64,000 nt of DNA from Joyebacterum sp964521425 (lineage in GTDB: Bacteria > Joyebacterota > Joyebacteria > Joyebacterales > Joyebacteraceae): assembly GCA_964521425.1 (NCBI GenBank), contig CAZFRO010000007.1:51081-115080 (forward strand). Reading direction: 5' to 3'. Numbering within the stretch: position 1 is the first letter of the stretch; each line of letters opens with the position of its first letter. The notes under the pieces are model-generated. The model was given only the letters and a program-made list of their open reading frames with translations. It had not been told where the DNA came from and did no database searches. Of the stretch, positions 16,496 through 23,844 are shown in pieces. A program made the translations under genes and the position numbers.

Positions 16496-17001
16496 CCTGC
16501 CTCGTCTTCCCGCGGTCCACCTTCAAACACCTTGCCCGGCTCGAGTTCCTCATCACCGAGTCCCTCTCCTCGCTCGGCGGCGGGGAACGGAACGATGTAG
16601 AAGTAGAGGCTCTCACTCGGACGGTTGTAGTCAAGCTCCAGTGTGTAGCTCTCCGACTGGTAGCCCGCTGCATAGACAGTGACTCTGAAGACCCTGTCCT
16701 CTGGACCCCCATTGCCGTGGTAGTAGAGATATCCGCCGAAGACCGGGGTGTAGCCCGCGCCGTTGACGGTCCATGTTCCTATGTAGTTCCAGCTCCACCA
16801 GTCGGCCTCCTCGAGATCGACCGACGCCCAAGTAATGGGCATGCCCGTGTAGTAGTCGAGCGCGTACACGTGAATCTGCGCCATCCTGGGCGGGTAGTGA
16901 TCACAGTCCCAGGACCACGGGCAGACTATGCACCCGGATGTGACTGCCGCCAGAATCACGACGGCTACGAGCAGCCATATCTTCCGCACTGTTGGTCTCA
17001 T
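16492..17001 (-). CDS. Small lipoprotein of unknown function
   Basis: A 169-residue product from ATG 17001 with GAGGAGG upstream. The signal peptide ends in lipobox AVTSGC. The mature part is rich in Tyr, Trp and Gly (IHVYALDYYTGMPITWASVDLEE... VTVYAAGYQSESYTLEL), which resembles a carboxypeptidase-regulatory-like or transthyretin-like beta-sandwich, and it ends in an acidic Glu/Gly-rich tail. The last four bases overlap the convergent glycosyltransferase stop. It lies 95 bases downstream of the repeat-rich DUF4384-like gene and may share its transcript. No function is assignable. Confidence 0.7.
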   Translation of the reverse strand: MRPTVRKIWLLVAVVILAAVTSGCIVCPWSWDCDHYPPRMAQIHVYALDYYTGMPITWASVDLEEADWWSWNYIGTWTVNGAGYTPVFGGYLYYHGNGGPEDRVFRVTVYAAGYQSESYTLELDYNRPSESLYFYIVPFPAAERGEGLGDEELEPGKVFEGGPREDEAG

Positions 17002-17096
17002 CTTCAAGACCTCCTCTCGTCCAGCCTCTCTCCAACCCGACTCTTCATTCCCGGGCCAGCCGCGCGTGGCATGGGACGATCGAACACCATTCCGAT

Positions 17097-18698
17097 TCAC
17101 CGGCAGCCAGTTGCCCTGACCCTGAACCTGATCGACTTGATGCGGCTGGGTTTCCAGGGGCTGGCCTTGATCAACTTGACATCGGTAATCTCTATCTCAA
17201 CACTGAGCGGTCCCTTGGTGGTAGTGAAGACGCGTCCCTCGCGGGGGACCTCACCGTGCCTGCCTTCGACATCCAGTCTGAAGAGCGTCTCTCCTCCCCA
17301 GCCGTCGTTCCAGCTCAGTCGCCCGATTATCTCCGTCGGATCCCCGCGCCTGCTCTCGGTGCAATCGATAGACATATATGCAGTCTCGCCGCGGCAACGC
17401 AGCTCCTCGAGATACGCATCAGACGGACGCTTCATACGGAAGTGGTCGTTCAGGAGCACGCCTCCCTGCCACTCGCCGCCCCACGAACCGTCATCCCACT
17501 GGTCATCGTATTGCGAACCACTATTCCACGACGTGTCGTTCCACGACCCATCGTTCCACGAACCACCGTTCCACGAACCCTCGTCCCACTCGTCGTCCCA
17601 ATCGTCCTGCTCCCACAGATAGCCGCCCCAGTAGGCATCGTCCCAGTAGCCCGATGCCACCCTGAAGCTGACGGAATCGTACGCCCAGTAGCCCGGGTCG
17701 GAGTGCCAGTCGATGTGGACGGGCCACCAGTCACTCCACGAGTTCCAGGACCCACCGACAACAACGCGGCCGCTGGGCTTGCCAGCAACGACGCGACCAC
17801 GAGGTGAGGAGGAACGACCACCCTCAATCACCACGCCGGCGCGCCCGCCCCAGCCACCGATCGAGCCGTGGAACACCCATGAATGGTAGGTTGGAAGCCA
17901 GGCGCCACGTGAACCTCTGGGCCAAGGGAGCTCGTGAGCGCAGGCTACGAGCGTCTCGATGCCCCCCGGCCCAGCGATATGGAGGGAGTTTCTCCGATCA
18001 TCCGGCACTCTGTAGACACGTCCCGGATAGACCCTAGATGAGCTGGACCACCTGTTTGGATAGAGAACCTCCACCCTTCCATCAGTTGTGTAGTCGAGTA
18101 TCGTCACGTAGCAGGGTCGGTTGACTCGGAAGTAGATCCATATTTCGTCCCCCGGTCGGTACGTCCCCCACTCACCACGATCCACCCACGTATCAATGCG
18201 AAGTCCACCGGGTTGGAAGTGGTAGTAGACCTCGTGCGTGTCGTGCCAGCCGCCCAAGTTGGGATTGTGACCAACGATGCGTCCCTGGCCGCCCTTTATC
18301 ACGACGCCACCGTGCGGCACGGCTGGTCCCGGACCGCCCTCTATTACAACGCCGCCCCCTGGAGCCCCCGGCGGGTCCCACACGTGCTCAACGTTCGGAT
18401 GTTTGGGAGGCGGAGGCTTATGCTCGGGCTCGACGGCACCGGTCCCCGGAACCACGGTAGGGTGCTTAGATCCAGCGGCACCCGTCCCTGGAACCACGGT
18501 GGGGTGCTGAGGTCCGGCGGCCGCAGTCCCCGGAACAACGGTGGTCTTCGGCGGATCCGCGGGGCCGGAAGGTCTTGCCTTGCCGACGGTCACGTCGGCA
18601 TGAGCCATCGACGTAATGAGAACCGTGATGAGAAGTGCAGCTGCCAGAAGCCAGAGAATGGATCGGCAGGATGTCGGAAGTGCTATCACTCGTGTCAT
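17097..18698 (-). CDS. Secreted DUF4384-like protein with Pro/Gly and Ser-Trp-Asn repeats
   Basis: A 533-residue protein from ATG 18698 (GGAGG 8 bases upstream). Signal peptide residues 1-35. Residues about 50-95 are a 14-residue tandem repeat built on HPTVVPGTGA. Then comes a Gly-rich linker, then a beta domain (WVDRGEWGTYRPGDEIWIYFRVNRPCYVTILDYTTDGRVEVLYPNR) that fits DUF4384, a domain of surface and caspase-associated proteins. Around residues 350-400 a low-complexity run of SWNxGSWND units gives a Trp/Asp/Asn-rich surface. The C-terminal ~110 residues form another beta domain (FRLDVEGRHGEVP... VEIEITDVKLI). The combination suggests an exposed, possibly sugar- or metal-binding surface protein. 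Confidence 0.75.
   Translation of the reverse strand: MTRVIALPTSCRSILWLLAAALLITVLITSMAHADVTVGKARPSGPADPPKTTVVPGTAAAGPQHPTVVPGTGAAGSKHPTVVPGTGAVEPEHKPPPPKHPNVEHVWDPPGAPGGGVVIEGGPGPAVPHGGVVIKGGQGRIVGHNPNLGGWHDTHEVYYHFQPGGLRIDTWVDRGEWGTYRPGDEIWIYFRVNRPCYVTILDYTTDGRVEVLYPNRWSSSSRVYPGRVYRVPDDRRNSLHIAGPGGIETLVACAHELPWPRGSRGAWLPTYHSWVFHGSIGGWGGRAGVVIEGGRSSSPRGRVVAGKPSGRVVVGGSWNSWSDWWPVHIDWHSDPGYWAYDSVSFRVASGYWDDAYWGGYLWEQDDWDDEWDEGSWNGGSWNDGSWNDTSWNSGSQYDDQWDDGSWGGEWQGGVLLNDHFRMKRPSDAYLEELRCRGETAYMSIDCTESRRGDPTEIIGRLSWNDGWGGETLFRLDVEGRHGEVPREGRVFTTTKGPLSVEIEITDVKLIKASPWKPSRIKSIRFRVRATGCR
18430..18550. repeat. 42-bp coding tandem repeat, three copies
   Basis: GGAAC(C/A)ACGGT-containing units recur at 18448, 18490 and 18532. 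They encode a 14-residue repeat (HPTVVPGTGA plus four variable residues) near the N-terminus of the DUF4384-like protein. Confidence 0.75.
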
Positions 18699-18821
18699 TG
18701 CAATCACCTCCTGGGGTCTTGAAGCGGTGTGTCACGATCCCATTGATCTCACCGCTGATCGTGCCCGTATCCCCCCTGCTCATGTTTTAGACGCGAGGAG
18801 AGAAGGGGTATTCACAAACAG

Positions 18822-18853
18822 ACCCGGCCGAACCATCGCTGGTCCGGCCGGGT
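18822..18853 (-). terminator. Terminator of the sigma/anti-sigma/18928 gene run
   Basis: A 14-bp stem ACCCGGCCG(A/G)ACCA with a TCGC loop and one mismatch; on the minus strand it is followed by CTGTTTGTG. It lies 75 bases past the stop at 18928. Confidence 0.75.
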
Positions 18854-18927
18854 GCACATCTGGAACTGAAGAGCCTCCTGCTTTGATCCCCGCACACATG
18901 TCAGACATCGTCATGCCACGCGCGGGC

Positions 18928-19449
18928 CTACCCTCTTGCGGAAAGCGCTAGAATGAGTACCCCTCCATTGATCGGGGGACCACCCAGAAGCACCGTTCCA
19001 CCGTTCTCGAGCCGAATCTTCGTCCTCAGGATGATCTCCTCCCTGGGCCGACCGTGTCCTGCTCCGGTCACCTCTGCCTGGAGATCCCTCATGAGTGTAA
19101 CCATCATCTCGATTCGACCAATATCGTCCTTCTCAAACCGCTCGGGCCTTACCTCAAGCACGAAGTGCTCGGGGAGTTCCAGCCTGACAGGATCGCCGAA
19201 CTCCGTCTCAGATCTGGCGTGGCTGAGGAACGAATAGCTGTTGTAGGCAAAGAGTGACTGAAGTTTCGGCGCAAACGCCTTGATCTTGGCGTCTATGATG
19301 GGACCGCCAGCTCTGGAGAGAGCTTCGGGGGAAACCGTTGCCGCGGCGATAGACGTCACCTCGATAGTCACGTCCTTCGCGAATGACGGCGAAGAGAGGG
19401 CCATCACGACGACCAGAGTTGTGAGAAAAGCCTTAGCAACGGTTCGCAT
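18928..19449 (-). CDS. Secreted protein of unknown function
   Basis: A 173-residue protein from ATG 19449 (GAGGGAT upstream). Residues 1-27 are a clear signal peptide ending SFA-KD. The mature part has an alternating beta pattern, an acidic central segment, and an ending rich in Gly (GGTVLLGGPPINGGVLILALSA) that recalls the Gly-rich strand turns of secretin-type domains, though at this length it cannot be a secretin. It lies 95 bases downstream of the anti-sigma gene on the same strand and ahead of a strong terminator, so it may be part of the sigma-factor operon or a target of that pathway. No function is assigned. Confidence 0.65.
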   Translation of the reverse strand: MRTVAKAFLTTLVVVMALSSPSFAKDVTIEVTSIAAATVSPEALSRAGGPIIDAKIKAFAPKLQSLFAYNSYSFLSHARSETEFGDPVRLELPEHFVLEVRPERFEKDDIGRIEMMVTLMRDLQAEVTGAGHGRPREEIILRTKIRLENGGTVLLGGPPINGGVLILALSARG

Positions 19450-19544
19450 GGTATCCCTCGTGAGATTCACGCGTAAAACAACGCTTCACACATCTCCGTC
19501 GACATGCGTGTGCGTCAGCAACCAACGAAACGGGCAACCACCAA

Positions 19545-20099
19545 CTACATCGCGCCGGGACCGTTTCCTCTGATACTCCCGTCCACCTCTTCGGCGAACA
19601 CCCAGATGATTGTCATCTCGGGGTCGTTCGATGTGAAGGCCATCGGTGTGTAGCCGACCGACGGCGTCTCGATCGACTCAACGATACAGGAGTTGCCACC
19701 ACCGGAACCGGTGAACCCGCCTATGATCCCCAATGGACCAATGACAACAAACGCAAGCACGGCCATGGCGCAGACACCGGCCGCGGCAAGAGCCCGCCGG
19801 CGTGGGTCCGCGTGAACGGGCCTGGCTTCGCGAATCCGAACGGGCCGCGAGGCCTTCCTCTCCACCCTGTCGAGTTCCTGGGAGAGGATGCGGTCGAATC
19901 GCGCCCACTGCTCATCCGTGACCACAGGCGCCGTCGGCGCCTCTCTCAGGATTCTATCAAAGCCCCGGATTGAGTCAAGCTCCCTCGCGCAGTCTTCACA
20001 GGATGCCAGATGTCTCTCGACCTTGCGAGTCAGCCTCTCGGATAGCTCGTTGTCGGCGTAGGCCGTCAGATAGCGCCCTATGCGGCAGGTCATCTTCAT
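19545..20099 (-). CDS. Zinc-finger (zf-HC2) membrane anti-sigma factor
   Basis: A 184-residue protein. The N-terminal HLASCEDC fits the HxxxCxxC zinc-binding signature of anti-sigma factors of the ZAS class. A single membrane helix lies at about residues 106-128, so the C-terminal ~55 residues are outside. The start codon is 3 bases after the stop of the ECF sigma gene, so the pair is translationally coupled and this protein is very probably its inhibitor, releasing it in response to an envelope signal. The S2P at 3524-4696 is of the type that finishes such proteolytic release elsewhere; a link here is speculation. Confidence 0.85.
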   Translation of the reverse strand: MKMTCRIGRYLTAYADNELSERLTRKVERHLASCEDCARELDSIRGFDRILREAPTAPVVTDEQWARFDRILSQELDRVERKASRPVRIREARPVHADPRRRALAAAGVCAMAVLAFVVIGPLGIIGGFTGSGGGNSCIVESIETPSVGYTPMAFTSNDPEMTIIWVFAEEVDGSIRGNGPGAM

Positions 20100-20102
20100 C
20101 GT

Positions 20103-20732
20103 TTACTCGTTTCCAATATCCGTCTTCACATTAAGCCCCGCCTCCACGTACGGCTCGAGCATCGTTCTGAGCTTCTTTCGTGCGTAGTGCAGTCGCGACA
20201 TGACCGTTCCTATCGAGCATCCCACGACGTCGGCTATCTCTTTGTACGGCATTCCCTCTATCTCGTAGAGGACGAAGACGGACTTGTGATACTCGGGGAG
20301 CGCGTCGACCGCTTTCTGAATCTGCTCTCCGAGTTCCGATGTCAGAGCCTTCTTCGCCGGCCCTCTGGGAGGTCTGATCCCAATCGGTTCGCTGTCCGCG
20401 TACTCGGCGACCTCTTCAGGAACCGCCTGCGATGAGACTGATCGCGACTGTTTCCTCGTGTAGTCAATGCAGGTGTTGATCGCGACGCGGTAGAGCCAGG
20501 TTGAGAATCTCGAACGTCCCTTGAAGCTCTTGATCCCCTTGAACGCCCTGATGAAAACATCCTGTGCGAGATCCAGGGCGAGATCCTGGTCCTTGGCAAA
20601 CCTGAATGCGACGGCGTAGACGATATCCTTGTGCTTCGTTATGAGATAATCGAACGCCTCGCGATCGCCGGCCTGGCTCGCTCGGACCTTCTCAAGATCG
20701 AGTTCGAGTTCCCTCGGGTCGCGCTCAGGCAT
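20103..20732 (-). CDS. ECF-type RNA polymerase sigma factor
   Basis: A 209-residue sigma factor. Region 2 is recognisable in the run beginning DREAFDYLI, with LDLAQDVFIRAFKG (2.2 core-binding) and SRFSTWLYRVAINTCID (2.3/2.4 promoter opening). Region 4 is a helix-turn-helix at VLYEIEGMPYKEIADVVGCSIGTVMSRLHYARKKL. A ~30-residue linker contains a basic PPRGPAKKA stretch. ATG 20732 is used; ATG 20747 has AAGG directly abutting it and is less likely. It resembles the RpoE-like group and is followed at once by a zinc-finger anti-sigma factor, the standard arrangement. Confidence 0.93.
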   Translation of the reverse strand: MPERDPRELELDLEKVRASQAGDREAFDYLITKHKDIVYAVAFRFAKDQDLALDLAQDVFIRAFKGIKSFKGRSRFSTWLYRVAINTCIDYTRKQSRSVSSQAVPEEVAEYADSEPIGIRPPRGPAKKALTSELGEQIQKAVDALPEYHKSVFVLYEIEGMPYKEIADVVGCSIGTVMSRLHYARKKLRTMLEPYVEAGLNVKTDIGNE

Positions 20733-20786
20733 GATCCCTCGCAGCATCCTTAGACGGAGAGAGTCTTGGTGTATTCACAGCGGCTT

Positions 20787-22142
20787 CTAGTAGCGTATCT
20801 CTCCGTACTCACTGAGCTTACGGGTCACGATCTCCTGGATCTCAGTGAGGCGTTCCTTGGTCTTGGCCTCGAAACGCATCACGATGACCGGCTGCGTGTT
20901 GGACGCCCTGACCAGGCCCCAGCCGTCTCCGAAGAGGATCCGGACGCCGTCGACGTCTATGACGTCGTAGTTCGCCTTGAAGAACTCTACGGCTTTCCTG
21001 ACCATCTCGAACTTGATCGCGTCGTCGACTGTTTCACCGCGTATCTCCGGAGTCGCGTAGTACTTCGGGATCGTGCTCACCATCTGGGAGAGTGTCTCGT
21101 CAGTCCGTGACAGCATCTGGAGTATTCTGCAGGATGCGTAGATGGCGTCATCGATCGGGTAGAAGTCGTCAGCCAGGACCATGTGCCCGCTCATCTCTCC
21201 CCCGATCGGCGCCCCGGTCTCCCGCATCTTCTGCTTGAGAAGCGAATGGCCCGTCTTCCACATGGTCGGCGTCCCACCGTGCGCGCTGATATCCTCGATC
21301 AGCGCCTGCGAGCACTTCACGTCGAAGATGATCTCTGCCGGCCCTTTCGCAAGAACCTCCCGAGCAAGAAGCGCAAGCATCTTGTCGGCGAAGACGACCT
21401 CCCCGTTCTCATCGACCACGCCCACGCGGTCGGCATCACCATCGTAGCCTATGCCGATATCGGCGCCGTGCTCCTTGACCGCAGCGATGAGATCGGTGAT
21501 GTACTCCATCACAGTCGGGTCGGGGTGATGGCCCGGAAAGTCCCCGTCCGGCTCGCAGAAAAGCGAGATCACCTCGCACCCGAGTCCCGTCAGAAGGTCC
21601 TTGGCCACGAGACTCGCGCATCCGTTTCCGCAGTCCGCGACGATTCTAAGCGGGCGTTCGAGGTGGATGCGCTGACTCACCGCGTTCGTGTATGAGTCAA
21701 GGATCTCCGCGGTCGAACGGCCACCCTCCCCCGTCTCGAAATCGGCGTCCTCGATGAGCTTCCTGATCTTCTGGATCTCCTCACCAAAGACCGAGGCCTT
21801 ACCCAGGTTCATCTTGAAACCGTTCATGTCGGGAGGATTGTGGCTGCCCGTGATCATCATGGATGCGTCAACCGGGAGTTCGTACAGCGTGAAGTAGAGG
21901 GCCGGCGTCGGGACTATGCCGACATCCACAACATCGATTCCCACCGAGTTGGCGCCCTCGGTGACAAGAGTCATGAAGGGTCTGGTCGAGTGCCGGACGT
22001 CCCCACCCAGAGAGATGGTCTTCCCGCCGTGCCTCCTCACGTACGTACCGAAACCACGACCGATGTCGCGCACGACGTCATCGGTAAGATCCGTCCCGAC
22101 GACGCCGCGGATATCATACTCCCTGAAGATGTAGCTCTTCAT
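20787..22142 (-). CDS. Phosphomannomutase/phosphoglucomutase
   Basis: A 451-residue enzyme of the alpha-D-phosphohexomutase family that interconverts hexose 6- and 1-phosphates for nucleotide-sugar synthesis. The catalytic phosphoserine loop TGSHNPPDMNGFK is at residues 98-110. DGDADR (about residue 240) binds Mg. GGEMSGHM is the sugar-specificity loop; the Glu-x-Ser form suits both glucose and mannose phosphates. RASNTQPVIVMR near the end is the phosphate-binding loop. The ATG is preceded by GAGGAG. It is the last-but-two gene of a minus-strand run with trpS and follows a small membrane protein gene by 12 bases. Both PMM and PGM activities are likely, as in AlgC. Confidence 0.93.
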   Translation of the reverse strand: MKSYIFREYDIRGVVGTDLTDDVVRDIGRGFGTYVRRHGGKTISLGGDVRHSTRPFMTLVTEGANSVGIDVVDVGIVPTPALYFTLYELPVDASMMITGSHNPPDMNGFKMNLGKASVFGEEIQKIRKLIEDADFETGEGGRSTAEILDSYTNAVSQRIHLERPLRIVADCGNGCASLVAKDLLTGLGCEVISLFCEPDGDFPGHHPDPTVMEYITDLIAAVKEHGADIGIGYDGDADRVGVVDENGEVVFADKMLALLAREVLAKGPAEIIFDVKCSQALIEDISAHGGTPTMWKTGHSLLKQKMRETGAPIGGEMSGHMVLADDFYPIDDAIYASCRILQMLSRTDETLSQMVSTIPKYYATPEIRGETVDDAIKFEMVRKAVEFFKANYDVIDVDGVRILFGDGWGLVRASNTQPVIVMRFEAKTKERLTEIQEIVTRKLSEYGEIRY

Positions 22143-22154
22143 ATGGCTCCTCTT

Positions 22155-22757
22155 TCACTCTGCTGTATCGTTGTCTATCAGGTCTGAGTAACTCGGGTCT
22201 GAACTGAGACGGAGCGCTTTTCTGATATCTACCCACCAGCCCTCAGAATTGACGCTCGTGAGTTCCACGCCCATCTTGGCTTTGCCCACTATCTGCACGG
22301 TCACAGTGACCGGCCCCCCACCCTGTCTGTCAAGCCTCGCATCGAAGACACCGAGTTCGTTCACCGATTCGAGATTGATGACGAATCGCATCGGGTCCCG
22401 CTTGCCGGACTTGTCGAAAACGTAGAACGCTGAGCGTGTGAGTCTGACATCGGCTCTGAAGGGCCGGGTTCTCTTCCCGTTCACGAAGCGGACGTTGACT
22501 CCCGACTCCTCCCGAACGATGCCCTCGTGGAGCGCGCCCTCGTCCCACTGCCTCCGCGCCTCAGCGGCCTTGCGTTTCTTCCAGATGGCACTCAGAACCG
22601 CGAAGAGCGGCGCCGCGCCGTACGGAATGGCAGAGCCCAGCTTGCTGATCAGCCTTCGGTCCAGCTGTATCACGTCGTGCTTGAGGAAGATGAAGTAGCC
22701 GACGGCAATCGCGGCAAGGGCATACAACACCCATCGCTCGTCACGCTCTCCGCTCAC
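22155..22757 (-). CDS. Membrane-anchored protein of unknown function
   Basis: A 200-residue protein from GTG 22757 (AAGGAG 8 bases upstream). Two hydrophobic segments (about residues 8-27 and 43-60) are followed by a soluble beta-rich domain (GVNVRFVNGKRTRPFRADVRLTRSAFYVFDKSGKRDPMRFVINLESV) that resembles a PH-like or GRAM-like fold, as found in several bacterial membrane-associated proteins. Spacing of 12 bases to the phosphomutase gene points to co-transcription. No catalytic motif is visible. Function unknown. Confidence 0.65.
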   Translation of the reverse strand: MSGERDERWVLYALAAIAVGYFIFLKHDVIQLDRRLISKLGSAIPYGAAPLFAVLSAIWKKRKAAEARRQWDEGALHEGIVREESGVNVRFVNGKRTRPFRADVRLTRSAFYVFDKSGKRDPMRFVINLESVNELGVFDARLDRQGGGPVTVTVQIVGKAKMGVELTSVNSEGWWVDIRKALRLSSDPSYSDLIDNDTAE

Positions 22758-22847
22758 TGTCGTCTCTCCTTGCTTCGATGTTCCGGTCACTCCGCACGCG
22801 CCAACTTTCGGTCCACTTACTGAAGCGTTCACCAGCTGAAGCACCCG

Positions 22848-23831
22848 CTAGCCAAAGGTCAGTCCCATCCGGCTCTTGACCTCAACCATCGTCTCGCTGG
22901 CTATCTTCTGCGCACGGTCCGAGCCGGCCACGAGTATGTCCCTGATTGTGTCGGGCTTCGCCAGAAGCTCGATTCGCTTCTCTCTGAGTGGCCCTACGGC
23001 CTCCTCGATGTGGGCGAGCACGATCTTCTTGCAGTCCACGCAGCCGATGCCCGCGCTCCTGCATCCCTTGGCGCAGTGCTCCATCTCCTCAGGAGTCGAG
23101 AAGATTTTGTGGTAGCTGTATATGTTGCAGACATCGGGGTCTCCCGGATCATCGCGTCGCTTCCGCGCCGGATCCGTCTTCGCACTCCCTATCTTCTTGC
23201 CCAGGTCCTTATAGGAATCATCCAGATAGATGCAGTTGTCGAGACTCTTGCTCATCTTGTTCTCGCCATCGAGACCCATCACCTTCGCCCCCGTGCCCAG
23301 TACCTCCGCCGGCTCCGGGAAAGTCTCTCCGAACGTCGCGTTGAACTTCCTTGCGATCTCTCTTGTGAACTCGAGGTGTGGAACCTGGTCCTCCCCCACG
23401 GGGACTATGTGTGACTTATAGAGAAGAATGTCGGCGGCCATGAGCACGGGGTAGTCGAAGAGCCCCATGCCGACCTCTCCCGGGGTCTGCCGCACCTTCT
23501 CCTTAAACGTCGGAATGCGCGACAGGCGCCCCATCGATGTCTGGCAGTTGAATATCCAAGCCAGTTCTGTGTGTTCGCTCACGCGCGACTGGAGCATGAG
23601 GATGCTCTTGTCAGGATCGACCCCGGCGGCAAGATAGCCGGCCGCCGCGTCCAGAATGCGGGTGGGCATGTCATTTGGATCGTACGGAGCCGTTATCGCA
23701 TGATAGTCAACGATCCCGAAGATGGGCTCGTACTCATCCTGAAGACCCGTCCACTGCTTTATCGCACCTAGGTAGTTCCCTATGTGAAGCCGGCCGCTCG
23801 GTTGTATCCCACTGAAGAAGTGCTTCCTCAT
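22848..23831 (-). CDS. trpS: Tryptophan-tRNA ligase with probable Fe-S anticodon motif
   Basis: A 327-residue class I aminoacyl-tRNA synthetase charging tRNA-Trp. ATG 23831 follows GGAAAGGGAT. PSGRLHIGNY (HIGN at residues 16-19) and NKMSKS (KMSKS at 192-196) are the ATP-binding signatures. Near the C-terminus Cys235, Cys257, Cys264 and Cys267 form a C-x21-C-x6-C-x2-C series, almost the same as the C-x22-C-x6-C-x2-C motif that holds a [4Fe-4S] cluster near the anticodon-binding site of Thermotoga maritima TrpRS. It is encoded 13 bases after the inactive-M1/TPR gene. Identity is certain; the cluster is inference from spacing. Confidence 0.97.
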   Translation of the reverse strand: MRKHFFSGIQPSGRLHIGNYLGAIKQWTGLQDEYEPIFGIVDYHAITAPYDPNDMPTRILDAAAGYLAAGVDPDKSILMLQSRVSEHTELAWIFNCQTSMGRLSRIPTFKEKVRQTPGEVGMGLFDYPVLMAADILLYKSHIVPVGEDQVPHLEFTREIARKFNATFGETFPEPAEVLGTGAKVMGLDGENKMSKSLDNCIYLDDSYKDLGKKIGSAKTDPARKRRDDPGDPDVCNIYSYHKIFSTPEEMEHCAKGCRSAGIGCVDCKKIVLAHIEEAVGPLREKRIELLAKPDTIRDILVAGSDRAQKIASETMVEVKSRMGLTFG

Positions 23832-23844
23832 CCGTATCCCTTTC

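Noticed and set aside
17525..17600. CRISPR-like short direct repeats
   Set aside because: They are 15-bp coding repeats (SWND units) without spacers or cas genes.
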